A DNA stretch of 64,000 nt from Diabrotica undecimpunctata (taxonomy: Eukaryota; Arthropoda; Insecta; Coleoptera; Chrysomelidae), in contig NC_092809.1 of NCBI RefSeq assembly GCF_040954645.1, forward strand, positions 133,537,914 to 133,601,913. Reading direction: 5' to 3'. The number at the start of each line of letters is the position of its first letter. The first letter of the stretch is position 1. Under the pieces are notes generated by a model. It searched no databases. It was not told where the DNA came from and saw only the letters and a program-made list of their open reading frames with translations. This document shows, one piece after another, positions 42,365 to 54,184 of this stretch. A program made the translations under genes and the position numbers.

Positions 42365-42835
42365 AATTGAAAGAAGGTGTTTTTGTTGGACCAGATATTC
42401 TTAAAATGATGTTCGACTCCGCCTTTAAAACCAATATGACTACGGTATATATAATAAGTAAAAAGAAGCTTGTATTGTATTCAAAAAGTTGTAACCAAGT
42501 TTTAAGGTAATGTAAAAGACCCTAACTATGAGCTTATAGTAGCTAATTTATTGGATAAGTTAAAATATTTGGGATGTCTAATGAGCCTTAAAATCCATTT
42601 TTTGCTTAACCATCTTGACTTTTTCCCAGAAAATCTGGGTGATGTCAGGGAAGAACAAGGCGAACAATTCCATTAAGATATCAAGGTGATGAAGAAACGA
42701 TACCAGGGACCTTGGAATACCAACATGATGGGTGATTACTGTTGGTCACTTCATTGGGAACAAGAGAGTGCCTCGCACAGCAGAAAAGGCTACTTGAGAA
42801 GTTTTACAGAAAAAAGAGAAAGAAAATAAAAAAGC
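42365..42835 (+). pseudogene. Relic of an uncharacterised transposon-associated domain
   Basis: Across frames: KEGVFVGPDILKMMFDSAFK (about 42373-42432), KLKYLGCLMSLKIHFLLNHL then DFFPENLGDVREEQGEQFH (about 42560-42675), DIKVMKKRYQGPWN, NMMGDYCWSL and a basic tail. I recall this arrangement (EGIFVGP..., C.MSLK.HFL.SHLDFFPENLG, GERFHQDI, RYQG.W, DYCW) from uncharacterised proteins repeated across many arthropod genomes. The function is not known to me. The copy is frameshifted and dead. Confidence 0.6.
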
Positions 42836-43560
42836 ATTGACTCCTGAAATGATTGTACAGGCCTATACTGTTACAAGATAAGAATTAGATAAAAGGTATT
42901 CTTCTTATAGATAAAAGATAATAGATAAAAGATAATAATGTATCATTTTAGTGTATTTCGGTAGTTTGTCTTTTTTAAATTATTATAATGTAGAATAAAC
43001 CAGTGTCATACTGTGGGAAAACTGTGGATGATAAGTAAAATCTAATTTCAGATTCTTTTTTAGCTTCAAAAAATAGGCATAGGATTCACATAAATTTGTA
43101 AAAAAAGTTTAAAGTTTAAAGTTTAAGTCTTTTTTTTGTTGGCCTGTGTTCTTCAACCATTTCATCTGATTGAGGATGGAAAGGCTTAGTGCAAATTTTC
43201 TTAATAAATAAGATTTCTTAATACTTAAGGTTTGTATGATTTTGGTCTCTGACGACTGGAGTATTTATTCTGGTCTATACAGTTTTGAGACCTCCAGCTG
43301 TCATAACTCAGTTTTCCCGCTTAATGTGGCTTCTCTCACTTAATTTATCCTGCAAGTGGCTGGAAAAACAAAAGAGGAAGAGTAACACTTTTTGTAATAA
43401 TAGGAAGAGAATTTCTTAATAAATATACCGAAGTAAAATTTAACCAGACAAAAATCAATAAAATAAGACATTACAGATAGATAGATATAAAAATGTTGTA
43501 AATATTATCATAGCGTATCATACTCAATCCATAGTCAATCAATCCATGTTTTTACCTTAA
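42836..43560. other. Unassigned sequence
   Basis: No gene motif. A small TTTAAAG triplication lies at about 43107-43125. Confidence 0.5.
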
Positions 43561-45841
43561 GGCTTATGCCTCTTCAAGGAAAGGGTGCTCCTTTTTTTTG
43601 TGGAGGCAGGGGGTGTGGTAAACAAAAGTGTGATATGCGTGTGGTATTATAGTGGTGGAGAGCTAGAGAGCTGGGGTTCAGAAGGTGGCGTATTGTGATA
43701 AGGAGCACACAAGAGGAATTGTTGGTAAGCAAAACAAGCCAAGGGGAGGTACTTCAAGGTGTTACTAGCCATTCTAGGAACGGCTCTTAAATAGCGTTTT
43801 TGCCTTGCAGTTGTTAGCTGTGATATTTTATGGGGATTGATTCTAATATGTCAAAATACTTATCAGGAAGTTCGTTTTCAGTGTTATAAAGAAATTTTGC
43901 TGGACGGAATGGAACTTTTCTCTTAGAAACCCTGGTGAGTATTTGACCTCGGCGATGGCAAGGAGTTTTATGTATTTTCTTGGCTCTGTTGTTTGACTCT
44001 GCTATAGTGCGAAGGACATACCACCTGCTGAGATTCAGGATTCTGTCCTTAATTGATGTTATATTGGCTACTTGGTGCATGAGTGCTGACGGGTAGTCTC
44101 TGTGCTTCCTCGTGCAGAATCTTGGTATTTTTCTTCCTGTGGCTATGATGGTATTCATTTGGCGGGTGTTAGGATAGAGCAAGAAATGCGTTTGTAAAAA
44201 TGAAAACAATTCTCTGCAACAAAGACCTTAAATTAGAACTGAGAGTAAGAGCACTGAGATGCTACGTGTTTTCGATACTGCAATATTGGCTTGAAAGCTG
44301 GACATTAAAGCAAGAACACATAAATAAGTTACAGTCCTTTGAAATGTGGTGTTACAGGAGGATGCTTAGAATAGCATGGACACAGAAGAAAACTAGCACG
44401 GAAGTATTGCGAGGAATGGGCAAAGAATGCGAAATAATAAATACAATAAAAATAAGAAAGTTACAATAGCTGGGACACGTAATGAGGGGACAGCGATATG
44501 AACTGCTAAAGCTGATAATACAGGGAAGGATAAGAGGAGGAAAGAGAGTGTCATGGTTGAAGAATTTAAGAGACTGGTTTAAATGCAGTTCTATAGAACT
44601 CTTCAGAGCAGCAGTAGATAGAGTAAAGATAGTGATGATGATATCCATCTCCGATCGGGAGACGGCACTTAAAGAAGAAGAAGTGATGCATAGACGCATG
44701 TCTTGTATTCGATTATCAGTCTTATGTAGGCTTTATAGGTGTGCAATAGTGTTTTATTTGACATATTGCCCATTTTATGGAAAGCGCTGCCAGGAGTTTA
44801 GTCCTTTTTCTTACCCTGTTTAGGGTGTTTTGTATGTCGGTTTTCCAGTTGAGAGTCTTACTAAAATGAACTCTCAAATAGGAAACCGAGTTTCTGAGAT
44901 GAAGGTCTTCTCCTAGCGGGGTTACCCGGACCTGAACATCATGGAAGTGGAGAGATTTAAATAATATTAATTGGGTATTGGAGGCGTTAATAGTCACTCT
45001 CCATCTATTGCACCACCTAATAACTCTGTTTAGGTAGTTTTGAGCTCCTTCGAATAAGAGACATTTGTCCACGCATTCTATGTGGGCCCGGACTTCACCT
45101 AGGGTGGTCAGTAGTGAAATAGGTCTATGCGATTCAGGGTTGGTTGGAGGTTTCCCTTGTTTGGGTATCATGACTATGCTGGCCACCTTCTATGAGATTG
45201 GAAAGTAGCTCAGCGTGAGACATGCATTGATTATATTGGTGAGCAACGGGATTATATTCTCTGGAAGATTTTTGAGGTATCTTCTGTGGATGCTATTAGG
45301 GCCAGGAGATGTGTTTTTACCTAAGTTATACATCTGCCTGACGGTGTCCTCAGTCACAGGGGCCATCATCGGATGAGGATGGGGCGCCATGGGTAGTAGA
45401 ATATTTCTTCCACTTTCCGTTCGCTTCCTTTTTGGATTTTTCGTTGAAATTGGGGTTATTGAGGAAAACGAGTGCAGCCTGGAGTGTGTTTTTGAAGTCT
45501 TTAGCCTTGTCTTGTGGATTGTTAAGAATGACGTCATTGTGTTTGAGATGTGAAAGTGGTCGACTTTTTTGTTTTGTTAGGATTTTAAATCGGTTCCAGA
45601 ATCTAACACCCTCCCAGTAGTCTACGCTGGTCGTAACTCGCATCCACTGTTTTTGATTCAGCTTGTATACTTCCAACCTTTTTGACGCCGAGAGCTTGTT
45701 ATACTGTTTTGGAAATCCCTGTGTCAACTTGAGTACGCGTTCACATATTACCCAACTCTGGGTTTGGTTAATGTGTTCTTGGAATAGTTCCCAATTTGCT
45801 TCACGATAATCTTGCCATAAAAATAGTTGCATCTCGACCAT
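43560..45841 (-). pseudogene. Jockey-type LINE, internally deleted and interrupted
   Basis: From 45841 downwards the minus strand encodes YREANWELFQEHINQTQSW, EGVRFWNRFKILTKQKS and LKHNDVILNNPQDKAKDFKN (post-endonuclease linker). After a frame change come GKNTSPGPNSIHRRYLKNLP, KVASIVMIPKQGK and SHRPISLLTTLGE. The sequence then jumps to VDKCLLFEGAQNYLNRVIRW, so the RT motifs from A through the YADD active site are deleted. It continues with YKAYIRLIIEYKTCVYAS, a foreign LINE (44170-44698), and ATGRKIPRFC...HRDYPSALMH. About 43560-43830 is probably the 3' UTR. The polymerase core is lost, so it is inactive. Confidence 0.75.
44170..44698 (+). mobile_element. GAAGAAG-tailed LINE fragment inserted in Jockey
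   Basis: This encodes RARNAFVKMKTILCNKDLKL, LRCYVFSILQYWLESWTL, FEMWCYRRMLRIAWTQKK, VLRGMGKECEIIN, a stop at 44467, then GHVMRGQRYELLKLIIQGRI, KRVSWLKNLRDWFKCSSIEL and FRAAVDRVKIVMM. It ends CGGCACTTAAAGAAGAAGAAG. It is antisense to and inside the Jockey relic, so later than it. No clear TSD was found. Confidence 0.8.
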
Positions 45842-45849
45842 TATACATG

Positions 45850-47090
45850 TACATTATACGGTTAAAGATGCGCTGTAGATAGGGGTGGGGCAAAGATTCT
45901 TAGATGTCATTCAATGCAATAGAGAGCAGCCTTCTATCTCAGTTTATCTGAATTATTTATCTCTCTCTCTCTATCACGCGCATTTGGGTTAAATTTTACC
46001 AACACAGTTATAGTGGTCGATGCTTATCATTGCATGCTAGTCTAACTCTACTACAGGAAAATGTCAAAAGATAAAAAAACACTCAATTAAAAAGGCATTC
46101 AATTAAAAAGATCATCGGATTATATTAAACTAAGTTATTATAATTTTAAAATAAAAATAAATCTAAATTATTCATTCTGAAAAGTTTCCAGAATACATAA
46201 CTATCGTTTTTAAAATAAATACAAGAAAGAATGCTTATAATTTATATTGTCATAAATTAACATAAACACATCTTATACGACTAAATACAACATACATGTG
46301 AATAATGAGTATTTTAAACTTTTCTACAGTTCCTATTATATTATATTTTACAATTTGTAGTTGCAAAATTGCAATGATGTTAAATACGTGTGTTAGAAAA
46401 GAATTACTAAAGTTCATAAAGGTTAACTTATGTAATTGTCGATACCGTTGTAACCATAAATAAAAAAGGATTTTTACTAGCACTTCCGAACGATGACAAA
46501 AATCCATACTTTCACTATTGCTTTATGCTTTACGAGCAGTACAAATAATTTTGAATATTTAAATGTACATAGAACAAAATTGCGTAGATCATTCAGAATT
46601 CATAAGGATGGATTAAAAAGTCTAGAAAAGGTATTACTACAGCTGATGTAAGAAGCAAAAGAGTGCGCTCTTGAAAGTAGCTCAACCAGTAATATAGTAA
46701 TATAAAAATGAAGCTACCTAAGACACAAATGCAAAATTTCATTTACTACCAACCACCAGCACAGAATGGATTTCCTGAAGGATACAAAAGAAATAACCAT
46801 TCACAGTATCTCTGACGATTGTACTGGTTTCAACTTGTGTTAAATAGTAGTCCTGAGATGAGTAGGGTTTTTTCAGCATTCTTAGAGCCTAAGAAAATAA
46901 CTTAGAGCCTAAAATTGTCAGCAGCTATGTCACTTCTGCATTAAATCTATTAAAAAATACTTCTCTAAAAGTTTGATTCAGATTATCACATTCTGCAGTC
47001 ACATATTGACTGAACCAGCGGTGATACTGCGATAAAAAAAGCAACAGGAATCTAGTTGATTTAATTTTTCCCTAGAACATTGTAAGATTT
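45850..47090. other. Unassigned AT-rich sequence
   Basis: A short CT run (45960-45974). No coding motif on either strand. Confidence 0.5.
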
Positions 47091-47094
47091 GAAA

Positions 47095-47250
47095 CATGAA
47101 ATGTATGATTTCTATATGAGACTGACTGGAAAACTCGACAACGTTATTGAACAGATGAATAAACTGAATGCCGATATACTTGGTATTAGTGAGACAAGAT
47201 GCCCAGGTAGTAGAGTTTGACAAATAACAGCAGATTTTACTACTCAGGTA
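47095..47250 (+). pseudogene. LINE endonuclease fragment
   Basis: This encodes KLDNVIEQMNKLNADILGIS, ETRCPGSRV, then a stop and TTQV. It corresponds to the APE-endonuclease segment around the catalytic Glu (GISETRWPGSG in relatives), as in the LINE at 51138-53455. Only about 50 residues are left. Confidence 0.65.
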
Positions 47251-47429
47251 ACAATTTATCTATATTATTATAATAAATAGATCACTGAAGAGTAAAATTT
47301 TTTGGAGAGATTACTTTCATTTATATTTCCAAAAACGAACCCTCCAGTAATTCTGGGAGGTATGTCTTCTACTCTAACGTTGAAGTCTACCAGTATCACA
47401 CAAAATTCGTAGTATCCATGTACCGTGTA

Positions 47430-47611
47430 ATAATACAAGGAAAGATAGATGGCAGAAGAAGCATCGGAAGAAGACGAATTTCATGGCTCAAGAACCTGAA
47501 AGAATGGTTTGGATGCAGCTCAAAACAACTTTTTAGAGCTACTGCTCAAAAATTAAAATAGCTATGATGATTGCCAACCTCCGTAGCGGAGATGGTACCT
47601 GAAGAAGAAGA
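47430..47611 (+). mobile_element. 182-bp LINE 3' end with perfect 12-bp TSD
   Basis: ATGTACCGTGTA lies at 47418-47429 and 47612-47623. Between them: VIIQGKIDGRRSIGRRRISW, LKNLKEWFGCSSKQLFRA, then a frameshift and the tail GGTACCTGAAGAAGAAGA. An extreme 5' truncation of the family's C-terminus and tail. Confidence 0.93.
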
Positions 47612-47814
47612 ATGTACCGTGTATATTTGTATTAAGTTAATATTAATCTTGCTTTTAATGTTTATGATCATAATTTGGACTGAAAAAAGAACAAATTTAT
47701 CAACCAGGTTTTCAATATCCACCCCATGTTAATGAAAATTATCCGTTGTTTCAGAATAGTAAGTAATATAACCTCCGCTTTTTGTTATTTTCGATCTGGT
47801 CCATCTAGCTTCAC

Positions 47815-48760
47815 TAATTCTATGTGAAAACCGAGAGGGTACAACCTTCTTTGCATTCCCGGATGACCTCGTTTTGCTGGGATGAGCCAGATCTCAAATG
47901 CAAGGTTCGTAACGCAGGCGGCGTTGTATAGAAATGGATGAGACTGCATGGACGGAAGCTCCAGGCAGGAGAATACCGAAGCCATCATTTTAGAGGAGGA
48001 AAGGAATAGGCAAAGTGTGAAACTATGATGTGCGGGAGCATGTCTAACACTCAAGAAACACGTTAAGTACCTGGGAGTGTCGTTGCACCAGAATTGAGAG
48101 TGCACGTGCAGGAAGTGATTCGTAAGGCTGCGAATAGTGCAGCTACGCTAGGGAGGATAATATATATCATCAAAGGACTCAAATTCAAAAGAAGGGCCTT
48201 ACACGATGTTATACAGTCGATCGTACTCTACGGGACACCAGTTTGGAGTGGGGCGGTAGAGATACCGACCTACAAGAGGCTCATGACACGACTACACGGA
48301 ATAAGTTTGTCGCGAGTGGCATGCGCCTATAGGACTCTGTCTGCAGCAGCCTTGTTAGCAATCACTAGATGTGTTCCTCTGCATGTGTAAGCAGTGGAAA
48401 GAAAGGAGCTATATGAGAGAAGAGACCTAGACCTTAAGAAAGGGAAAGGACAAATGAAAGATGGTAAGAAAAATTGTACAACACAAAGAATATAGGATAG
48501 TGGACACATATGCTGATTTAAAACCTAAGAGATTAGGTGCACTTTGTTTACAGGCGACTGTAAAGATAGTGTTGTAGAAAGTGTTGCTCGCCTTACAGCA
48601 GCCATCCGGCTTCTGGAGCGCTGGATGACAGAGGTGGGTCCGCTTTAACAGGTAGAAGTTCGGCGTAGACTCGGAGATGAGAGATCATTTTAAAGTACCT
48701 CGAAAATTATCGCTGTGAATACGAACAATGAATCCTGTATTACCGTGAGTCAGGCTGCGT
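47815..48760 (+). pseudogene. R1-clade LINE RT relic
   Basis: Plus-strand pieces: GTTFFAFPDDLVLLG (about 47840-47880, a degraded FADD active site with Pro for Ala), TEAIILEEERNRQSVKL, CAGACLTLKKHVKYLGVSL (about 48030-48090), then an open frame with RKAANSAATLGRI, LYGTPVWSGAVEIPTYKRLM, LSRVACAYRTLSAAALLAI and CVPLHV (48120-48390). It continues with VERKELYERRDLDLKK. LYG.P.W, RV.SAYRT.S..A and G..P are typical of R1-clade thumb regions. R1 elements usually target 28S rDNA, but no rDNA is visible here, so this is a non-rDNA R1 relative or a transposed piece. Confidence 0.75.
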
Positions 48761-48769
48761 CCTAAACTG

Positions 48770-49945
48770 AGATATCTTTTAAAGATTTTACAAAAAATAA
48801 AATTTTTTTTTGTTTAAATTTAATCATTGTCACAAATAATTCCATTAGTGAAAATACTTACATTTCAGTAAAAAAAAAACAACTTTAAAAAGAGTATTTT
48901 CTACCATGGGAAGTTTTAAGTTATTCCCCAAAATATGCTTTGAGATACAAGGTTTTGACATCTAAACGACAATATGTTGTTTACAAAATTATGTAAGTTG
49001 TATTGTATGGGTAGGACTTCAAGGCCTATTGGGCTAAATACATAAATATCCCAGCTTTAATAATTCGAATTATAGAGATAATATTAACAATATGTTATCT
49101 ATATATCTCATAAATAACAAAAACCTATTAATATTAATGTATATTTGAGGATCTTCCGGATAATAAAAACAAATTAATAGTAAATTGACAATAGTACCTA
49201 CATAAATATCATTGATATTTGTATACTAATACTAGTAAAATAGTAAATAAGTAACTAATATTATCTAAGGACATTACGTATTACCATTTTGTTTACGCTA
49301 GCAATCAAATCAATATTTTTTGAACAAATATGTCAAGATCGTTTTACTTCTAAATACGTAATTTATGTGTCTAGCACCTAAGTGTTTACAGTAAATAATA
49401 GCAAAAATATTCCAAAAATTCAAGTCTGTGGTAGTATATACACTTAAAACAATTAGGTAATATCATAAGTTTTAATTAAATAATGCCAAAGGTTGTTATT
49501 AACATGTAAATTGTATTATGTTGTCGATTTGGTTCGCCGTTGATGTAAATAAACGGTAAGGATTTTTCTACACATCGGTCAACACATAGAAGAATGTAAT
49601 TATTTAGAATGTTTAGTAGGTACTTGCCAAGTTATCATTTGTAAATAACACTCGAGATAGAATACCTTACAAACAAAAAATCTTTTATTTTTACTTATAG
49701 ATCAATCAAGTTGTTTACAAAAAATAAATTGTGTTTTTTATTGCTAAAAATATATCAGAATAGTGATTTATTAAGTTAAAAAACTAAAAGTCCTTAGTTT
49801 TTTCATAACAAAATGTTGCGAATACTCAACGATGTGATTTCTCAGAACAAAAATTATTGTAGTTAATTTTTAATAACTGTGAAATTATTCAAAGGATTTT
49901 ACACTTCGCATATTACACTCACTTTACTCAATCTCCGCTACAGGA
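48770..49945. other. Unassigned AT-rich sequence
   Basis: No coding signal. It ends in a triplicated 8-mer ATGGTTAA (about 49944-49968) at the edge of the next LINE fragment. Confidence 0.5.
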
Positions 49946-49954
49946 TGGTTAAAT

Positions 49955-50400
49955 GGTTAAATGGTTAAATGCTACGCATTTTCTATATTGTTATACGGCA
50001 TGGAAACATGGACGTTAAGAGTATCTTCCATTAATAAGTTGGAGGCCTTCGAAATGTGGACGTTGCGAAGAATGTTCCGTATACCATGGACAGATAGGGT
50101 GAGAAACGAGGAAGTCTTAAGAAAGGCAAATACTGAGAGAGAACTACTCGATTTGATCAAGGTACGAAAAATTGGATATATTCTGAGAGGAAAAAAATAC
50201 GCAATCCCTCAACTAATCATCCAGGGAAAGATTGACGGCAAGCAGGGAGTAGGTCGCAAACAAGTGTCGTGGCTACGGAACATAAAGAACTGGACAGGCA
50301 TAAATAACACTGGCCATCTTTTGCATGCCGCAAAAGACAGACGTCTGGCCTTAAGATAATTAGCCAACGCACTATAGGTGCACGGCACTATAAGAAGAAG
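49955..50400 (+). pseudogene. LINE C-terminal fragment, related subfamily
   Basis: An open 132-codon frame: KCYAFSILLYGMETWTLRVS, LEAFEMWTLRRMFRIPWTDR, EVLRKANTERELLDLIKVRK, QLIIQGKIDGKQGVGRKQVS and WLRNIKNWTGINN, then HAAKDRRLAL. The tail GCACGGCACTATAAGAAGAA matches the main family, but the NWTGINN...HAAKDR end differs, so it is a separate subfamily. 5'-truncated at the thumb. Confidence 0.75.
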
Positions 50401-50514
50401 AAGAAAGGAATTTTTTAAATAAAAATTTTTGATAAGCTTCATAAATTGAGGTAACCTATCGACCATCTATATAAAAAATTTAAACTTTTATTTTCACCAT
50501 TCAAAAAGCTTTAA

Positions 50515-51137
50515 ATGTCATGAAAGCATAGAAGGCTTCAAGGGGCGCACAACTTTAAAGCAATGCATGCCCATGTAGCCTGTTTAACGAGGCTTCCAAA
50601 TTTGGGTTATGACTTATGCACGAACAGGTTATATGCTTTCATTTAAAGTATATGAAGGAAAGAAAATTGATCACATTGGGTGAAAGAACTGTTCTGCATT
50701 TGAGCAAGCCATATCATTTCAAAGGTAATGATACTTTGTACTTTGATATTTTTTTTCCACAATTAAATTGTTTCAATTGTAGAAAAATGTTTTTTCAGAA
50801 TAAATAGAAAGTATTATCCCAAGAATCTTTTGCGAAATGATAACCAATTGAAATTGGGTGAATATGATTTTGTAGGAGATGAGTATTGTGGAATATCAGT
50901 TTGCAAATGGCATGACAGAGGCAAAAAGTATGTGGTCGTAATTAGCTCTCTTCATGAGCTTTCATTGAAAGTTGATGTTCGAACAAGCAAAGAACGAAAA
51001 TAAAAAGAGTGTGTCCTGTCCACAATCAGTGGTTGAATACAATAAATTCATGGGCGGCGTTGGTCTTTTTGATCAATACTTTGCTTCCTACTTCATCTCA
51101 TGGAACAGCCGTAAATGGTGGATGAAAATTTTCTGTA
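50515..51137 (+). pseudogene. piggyBac-type transposase, C-terminal half
   Basis: Across frames: GERTVLHLSKPYHFKGN and LYFDIFFPQLNC (50660-50770), NRKYYPKNLLRNDNQLKLG, YDFVGDEYCGISVCKWHDRG then KKYVVVISSLHEL (about 50865-50960), CPQSVVEYNKFMGGVGLFDQ and SWNSRKWWMKIF (51015-51130). VEYNKFMGGVDLFDQ and SRKWWMKIF are signature motifs of DDE_Tnp_1_7. At least three frameshifts. It stops abruptly where the minus-strand LINE begins. Confidence 0.75.
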
Positions 51138-53455
51138 TACCCACATCTCAAAGGCTGTCAAGCGTCTAAGGATAGCCTCAGATAGAGTCCACGCTTCCAC
51201 TCCATACAGCAGGACAGGAAAGATGTAGCAAGATGTCATTCAAACTCTAAGGTCAATGCTAAGATCGTGACTGCAAAGTACGTTTCTCATTTTTACAAAG
51301 GCAGCTCGGGCTTGTTCTATTCGGCTTTTAATTTTTCTCGGCTTCTTTTCGGAGTTTCTCTACTTTGTCCAGTGTGGCATCTCCGACTTTTATACCGTCA
51401 TCCTGTATAGAATTTTGTTTGCTAACTATCATATATTTAGTTTTCTTAACGTTGAGTTTTAATCCATACTGATCACAAGTCTGTTTTATTTTGTTCATTA
51501 GATTTTGAAGGTCTCCTCCGCAATTAGCAAGCACTAAGGTATCGTCGGCATATCTAATATTATTGACGGTTACTCCATTCACAATAATACCTTCGGTTGT
51601 CTCCATTAAGGCTTCCTTAAATATTTCCTCCGAATATAAGTTAAAAAGTAAAGGCGACAATATACAGCCTTTTCTCACTCCTCTTTTTATATTTATTTCA
51701 TCCGACAGTTTTTTGTTTCATCTTTATTCTTGCCACTTGATGCCAGTATAGATTTGTAATTATTCGTAGATCTTTATCGTCCAATCCAGCTGTTTCCAAT
51801 ATTTCTAGCATTTTGTTAATGTCGGACTTTGTCAAAAGCCTTTTCAAAATCGATTGCACAAATGTACACATTTTGATTTATATCTCTGTATCTCTGTACT
51901 AGCACCTGTATACTAAACAAGGCTTCTCTTGTACCCAAGCCACTCCTAAACCCAAATTGAGTATTGCTAATTCTGTTCTCTAATGGCGTGTAAATTCTGC
52001 TGTGTATTACTCGTAAGAAGATCTTCAAAACGTGACTCATCAGACTTATTGTCCGATAATCACCGCATGTCTTTGGACGATGTTTCTTAGGTATTGTGGC
52101 AAATGTCGATTTTAACCAATCAGTTGGTAATATCCCAGTGTCATAAATTCTGTTAAAGAGATTACACAGAGCTTTAATTCCATTTTCTCCCAAAAACTTT
52201 AGTATTTCAGCACTTACTTCATTGGAGCCAAATGCTTTTCCATTTTTTGCCGTTTGTATTGAACGTGTAACCTCACTTTCTGTTATAGATGGGACCTGAT
52301 ATAGCAATCGGTATATGCTCTACTCTCTCATCTTCAAATAATTCATAAATGTAGTTTTCCCATTCTTTTAACTGTTCATTGATGTCTAATATTCTGTGTC
52401 CGTTTCTGTCTTCTAAACTTTGGGATACTTGTTTCCGTTTGTTTCCAGCGACCTCTTTTATTCTTACGCAGATGAAATGTATCGTGTTTCTTTTCATATT
52501 GTTCAATTTCATTACATTCTTTACTATGAAATTGTGTTTTCGCGTGTCTTATCTTCTGCCTGATTATTGCGTGGATCCTCTTGTATTCGTTTTTATCTTT
52601 ATTTCTGACTTTTCTTCTTTGATCCATAAGTCTCAGTATTTCTTCTGTCATCCATCCTTGTTTTTTTCTTTGCTTTTAGCGCACTTAATTTTGTTTCTTG
52701 AACAGTCTTTAATATGTCTTTAATTCTCGTTCCAGTTTTCCTCAGTACTTTCCTCTTTGTTTGATGTTAACTTTTTTGTTCTAATATACTAGTTATATCT
52801 TGTTTTACAGTATCATTTAACATCTTTTCTCTATCAATAGTAACTGTTTGCTTATTAGTCCTTGCAACTCTTTTTAATCTCAGTCTTATTTTTCCTACTA
52901 AAATATTGTGATCTGTTGGTACATCTGCGCCTGGATATGTTTTTACTGCTAATACTGAATTTCTGTATCTCTTATTTATACATATGAAGTCTATTCGGTT
53001 ACGAACAACTCTTTCAGGTGTATCTGCTGGTGATTTCCAGGTGTAAAGACGACGTTTTGGAAATTTGAAAATTGTGTCTGTTATTACTAATTGCTTTTCT
53101 ACAGCTTTTTTACAGCTTGATCGGTTTTCTTCGACACAATTATTGCTGGACCATTTTTGTGTTTTGAGCTGTCTTCTCCTGAATAGTATACAATGTGACC
53201 ATCTACAGTTACTTTTCCAGACCCTGGCCATCTCATTTCACTTATTCCAAGGATACTTATATTTAGACGCTTCATTTCTTTAATGGTGTTGTGAATTTTT
53301 CCTGCTTCGTACATGCTTCTTACATTCCATGTACCTATTTTCCTTTCTTTAGAAAATGTGTTCACGTTTCTAGCTGATCGGGAGATTCTTAGCACCCCTG
53401 CTCCATTTAAGGAGCGCCCGTACTCGGGGCAGTTGTATTTATCAGCCATTTCCAT
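51138..53455 (-). pseudogene. LINE with endonuclease and RT, 3'-truncated
   Basis: From 53455: MADKYNCPEYGRSLNGAGV, IGTWNVRSMYEAGKI, ISILGISEMRWPGSGKVTVD and IVYYSGEDSS. After VKKL a deletion removes the middle of the endonuclease; it resumes KQLVITDTIF, RRLYTWKSPADTP, RNRIDFICI and VPTDHNILVGKI. RT: SEVTRSIQTAKNGKAFGSNE, STFATIPKK, TQFGFRSGLGTREALFS, YICAIDFEKAFDKVRH, MRKGCILSPLLFNLYSEE, NNIRYADDTLVLAN and KSRIEQARAAFVKMRNVLC, ending at LTAFEMWVYRK. The C-terminal ~150 residues and the tail are missing where piggyBac sequence starts, the opposite of normal 5' truncation. Several frameshifts. It shares the family of the GAAGAAG-tailed LINEs and is the only copy with an endonuclease. Confidence 0.8.
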
Positions 53456-54180
53456 GATTTTTTCTTGGGAAAATTAGGCTCTAGGTGGTTTCCCGTTGCC
53501 TTCCCGTTGCCTTTATTTGCGCAACAAAGGGTTATATTACCATTATACACACCAATATTTAAATATGCAGATGAAAGCTGGGATTTGCAAAAGAAACATT
53601 AAAGTAAATTAAATGTTATCGACATAAAAGTATTGAGTAAAATAAGACAGCTCCAGTAAAGACACAATCAGAAATAATTAAATAAGAAAACAACTAGACC
53701 CAGAATCCATGATAAGTAAAATAAGTTTAGTAAACTTATTTTACTTTATTTTTAGTAGTTTACAAAACTTTGTAACTCAGGATACACAGATGTATAAAAA
53801 ATTTACTTCTGATAGTTGCGACTGTATTGTTTTCATTTTATTTTAATAACTGATGAGATACATAAAAAAATATCTTAAACGTGACTGAAAATACCATTAA
53901 CAGAAGATCACACAGAAGCACCGATTCCAAACTGCATATTTTATTGATAGTGAAAGTAAACAATCCGATGAGGACAAATGGGATCAATGTCACAGATAGT
54001 ATTTGGGTTAAAAATATTTTCAACATATCAATTAGTAATGTCCTCCTTGAAATTTTGTTTAAAATGCATTCAGTTTTAATAATCGAAACTCCTACATTAA
54101 TCACGATTTCGTATTTTTGCAATTTTAATATTAGTCATAAAAAAATGACTGGATTATAGATAAAATTTGGGATACAATGA
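53456..54180. other. LINE 5' leader remnant and unassigned sequence
   Basis: About 53456-53540 (minus: CCCTTTGTTGCGCAAATAAA, then a GGCAACGGGAA duplication) is probably the leader of the LINE. Beyond it, 53838-54122 minus (94 codons, hydrophobic, with LIPFVLIGLFTF-like stretches) and 53881-54159 plus overlap; neither has a recognised domain. The hydrophobic frame vaguely resembles a chemoreceptor exon but I do not claim it. Confidence 0.4.
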
Positions 54181-54184
54181 ATGA

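Noticed and set aside
47785..48105. 106-codon minus-strand frame
   Set aside because: It is antisense to the R1-type RT motifs on the plus strand.
53838..54159. Overlapping hydrophobic frames resembling a chemoreceptor exon
   Set aside because: The two strands mirror each other, there is no diagnostic receptor motif, and both lie between transposon relics.
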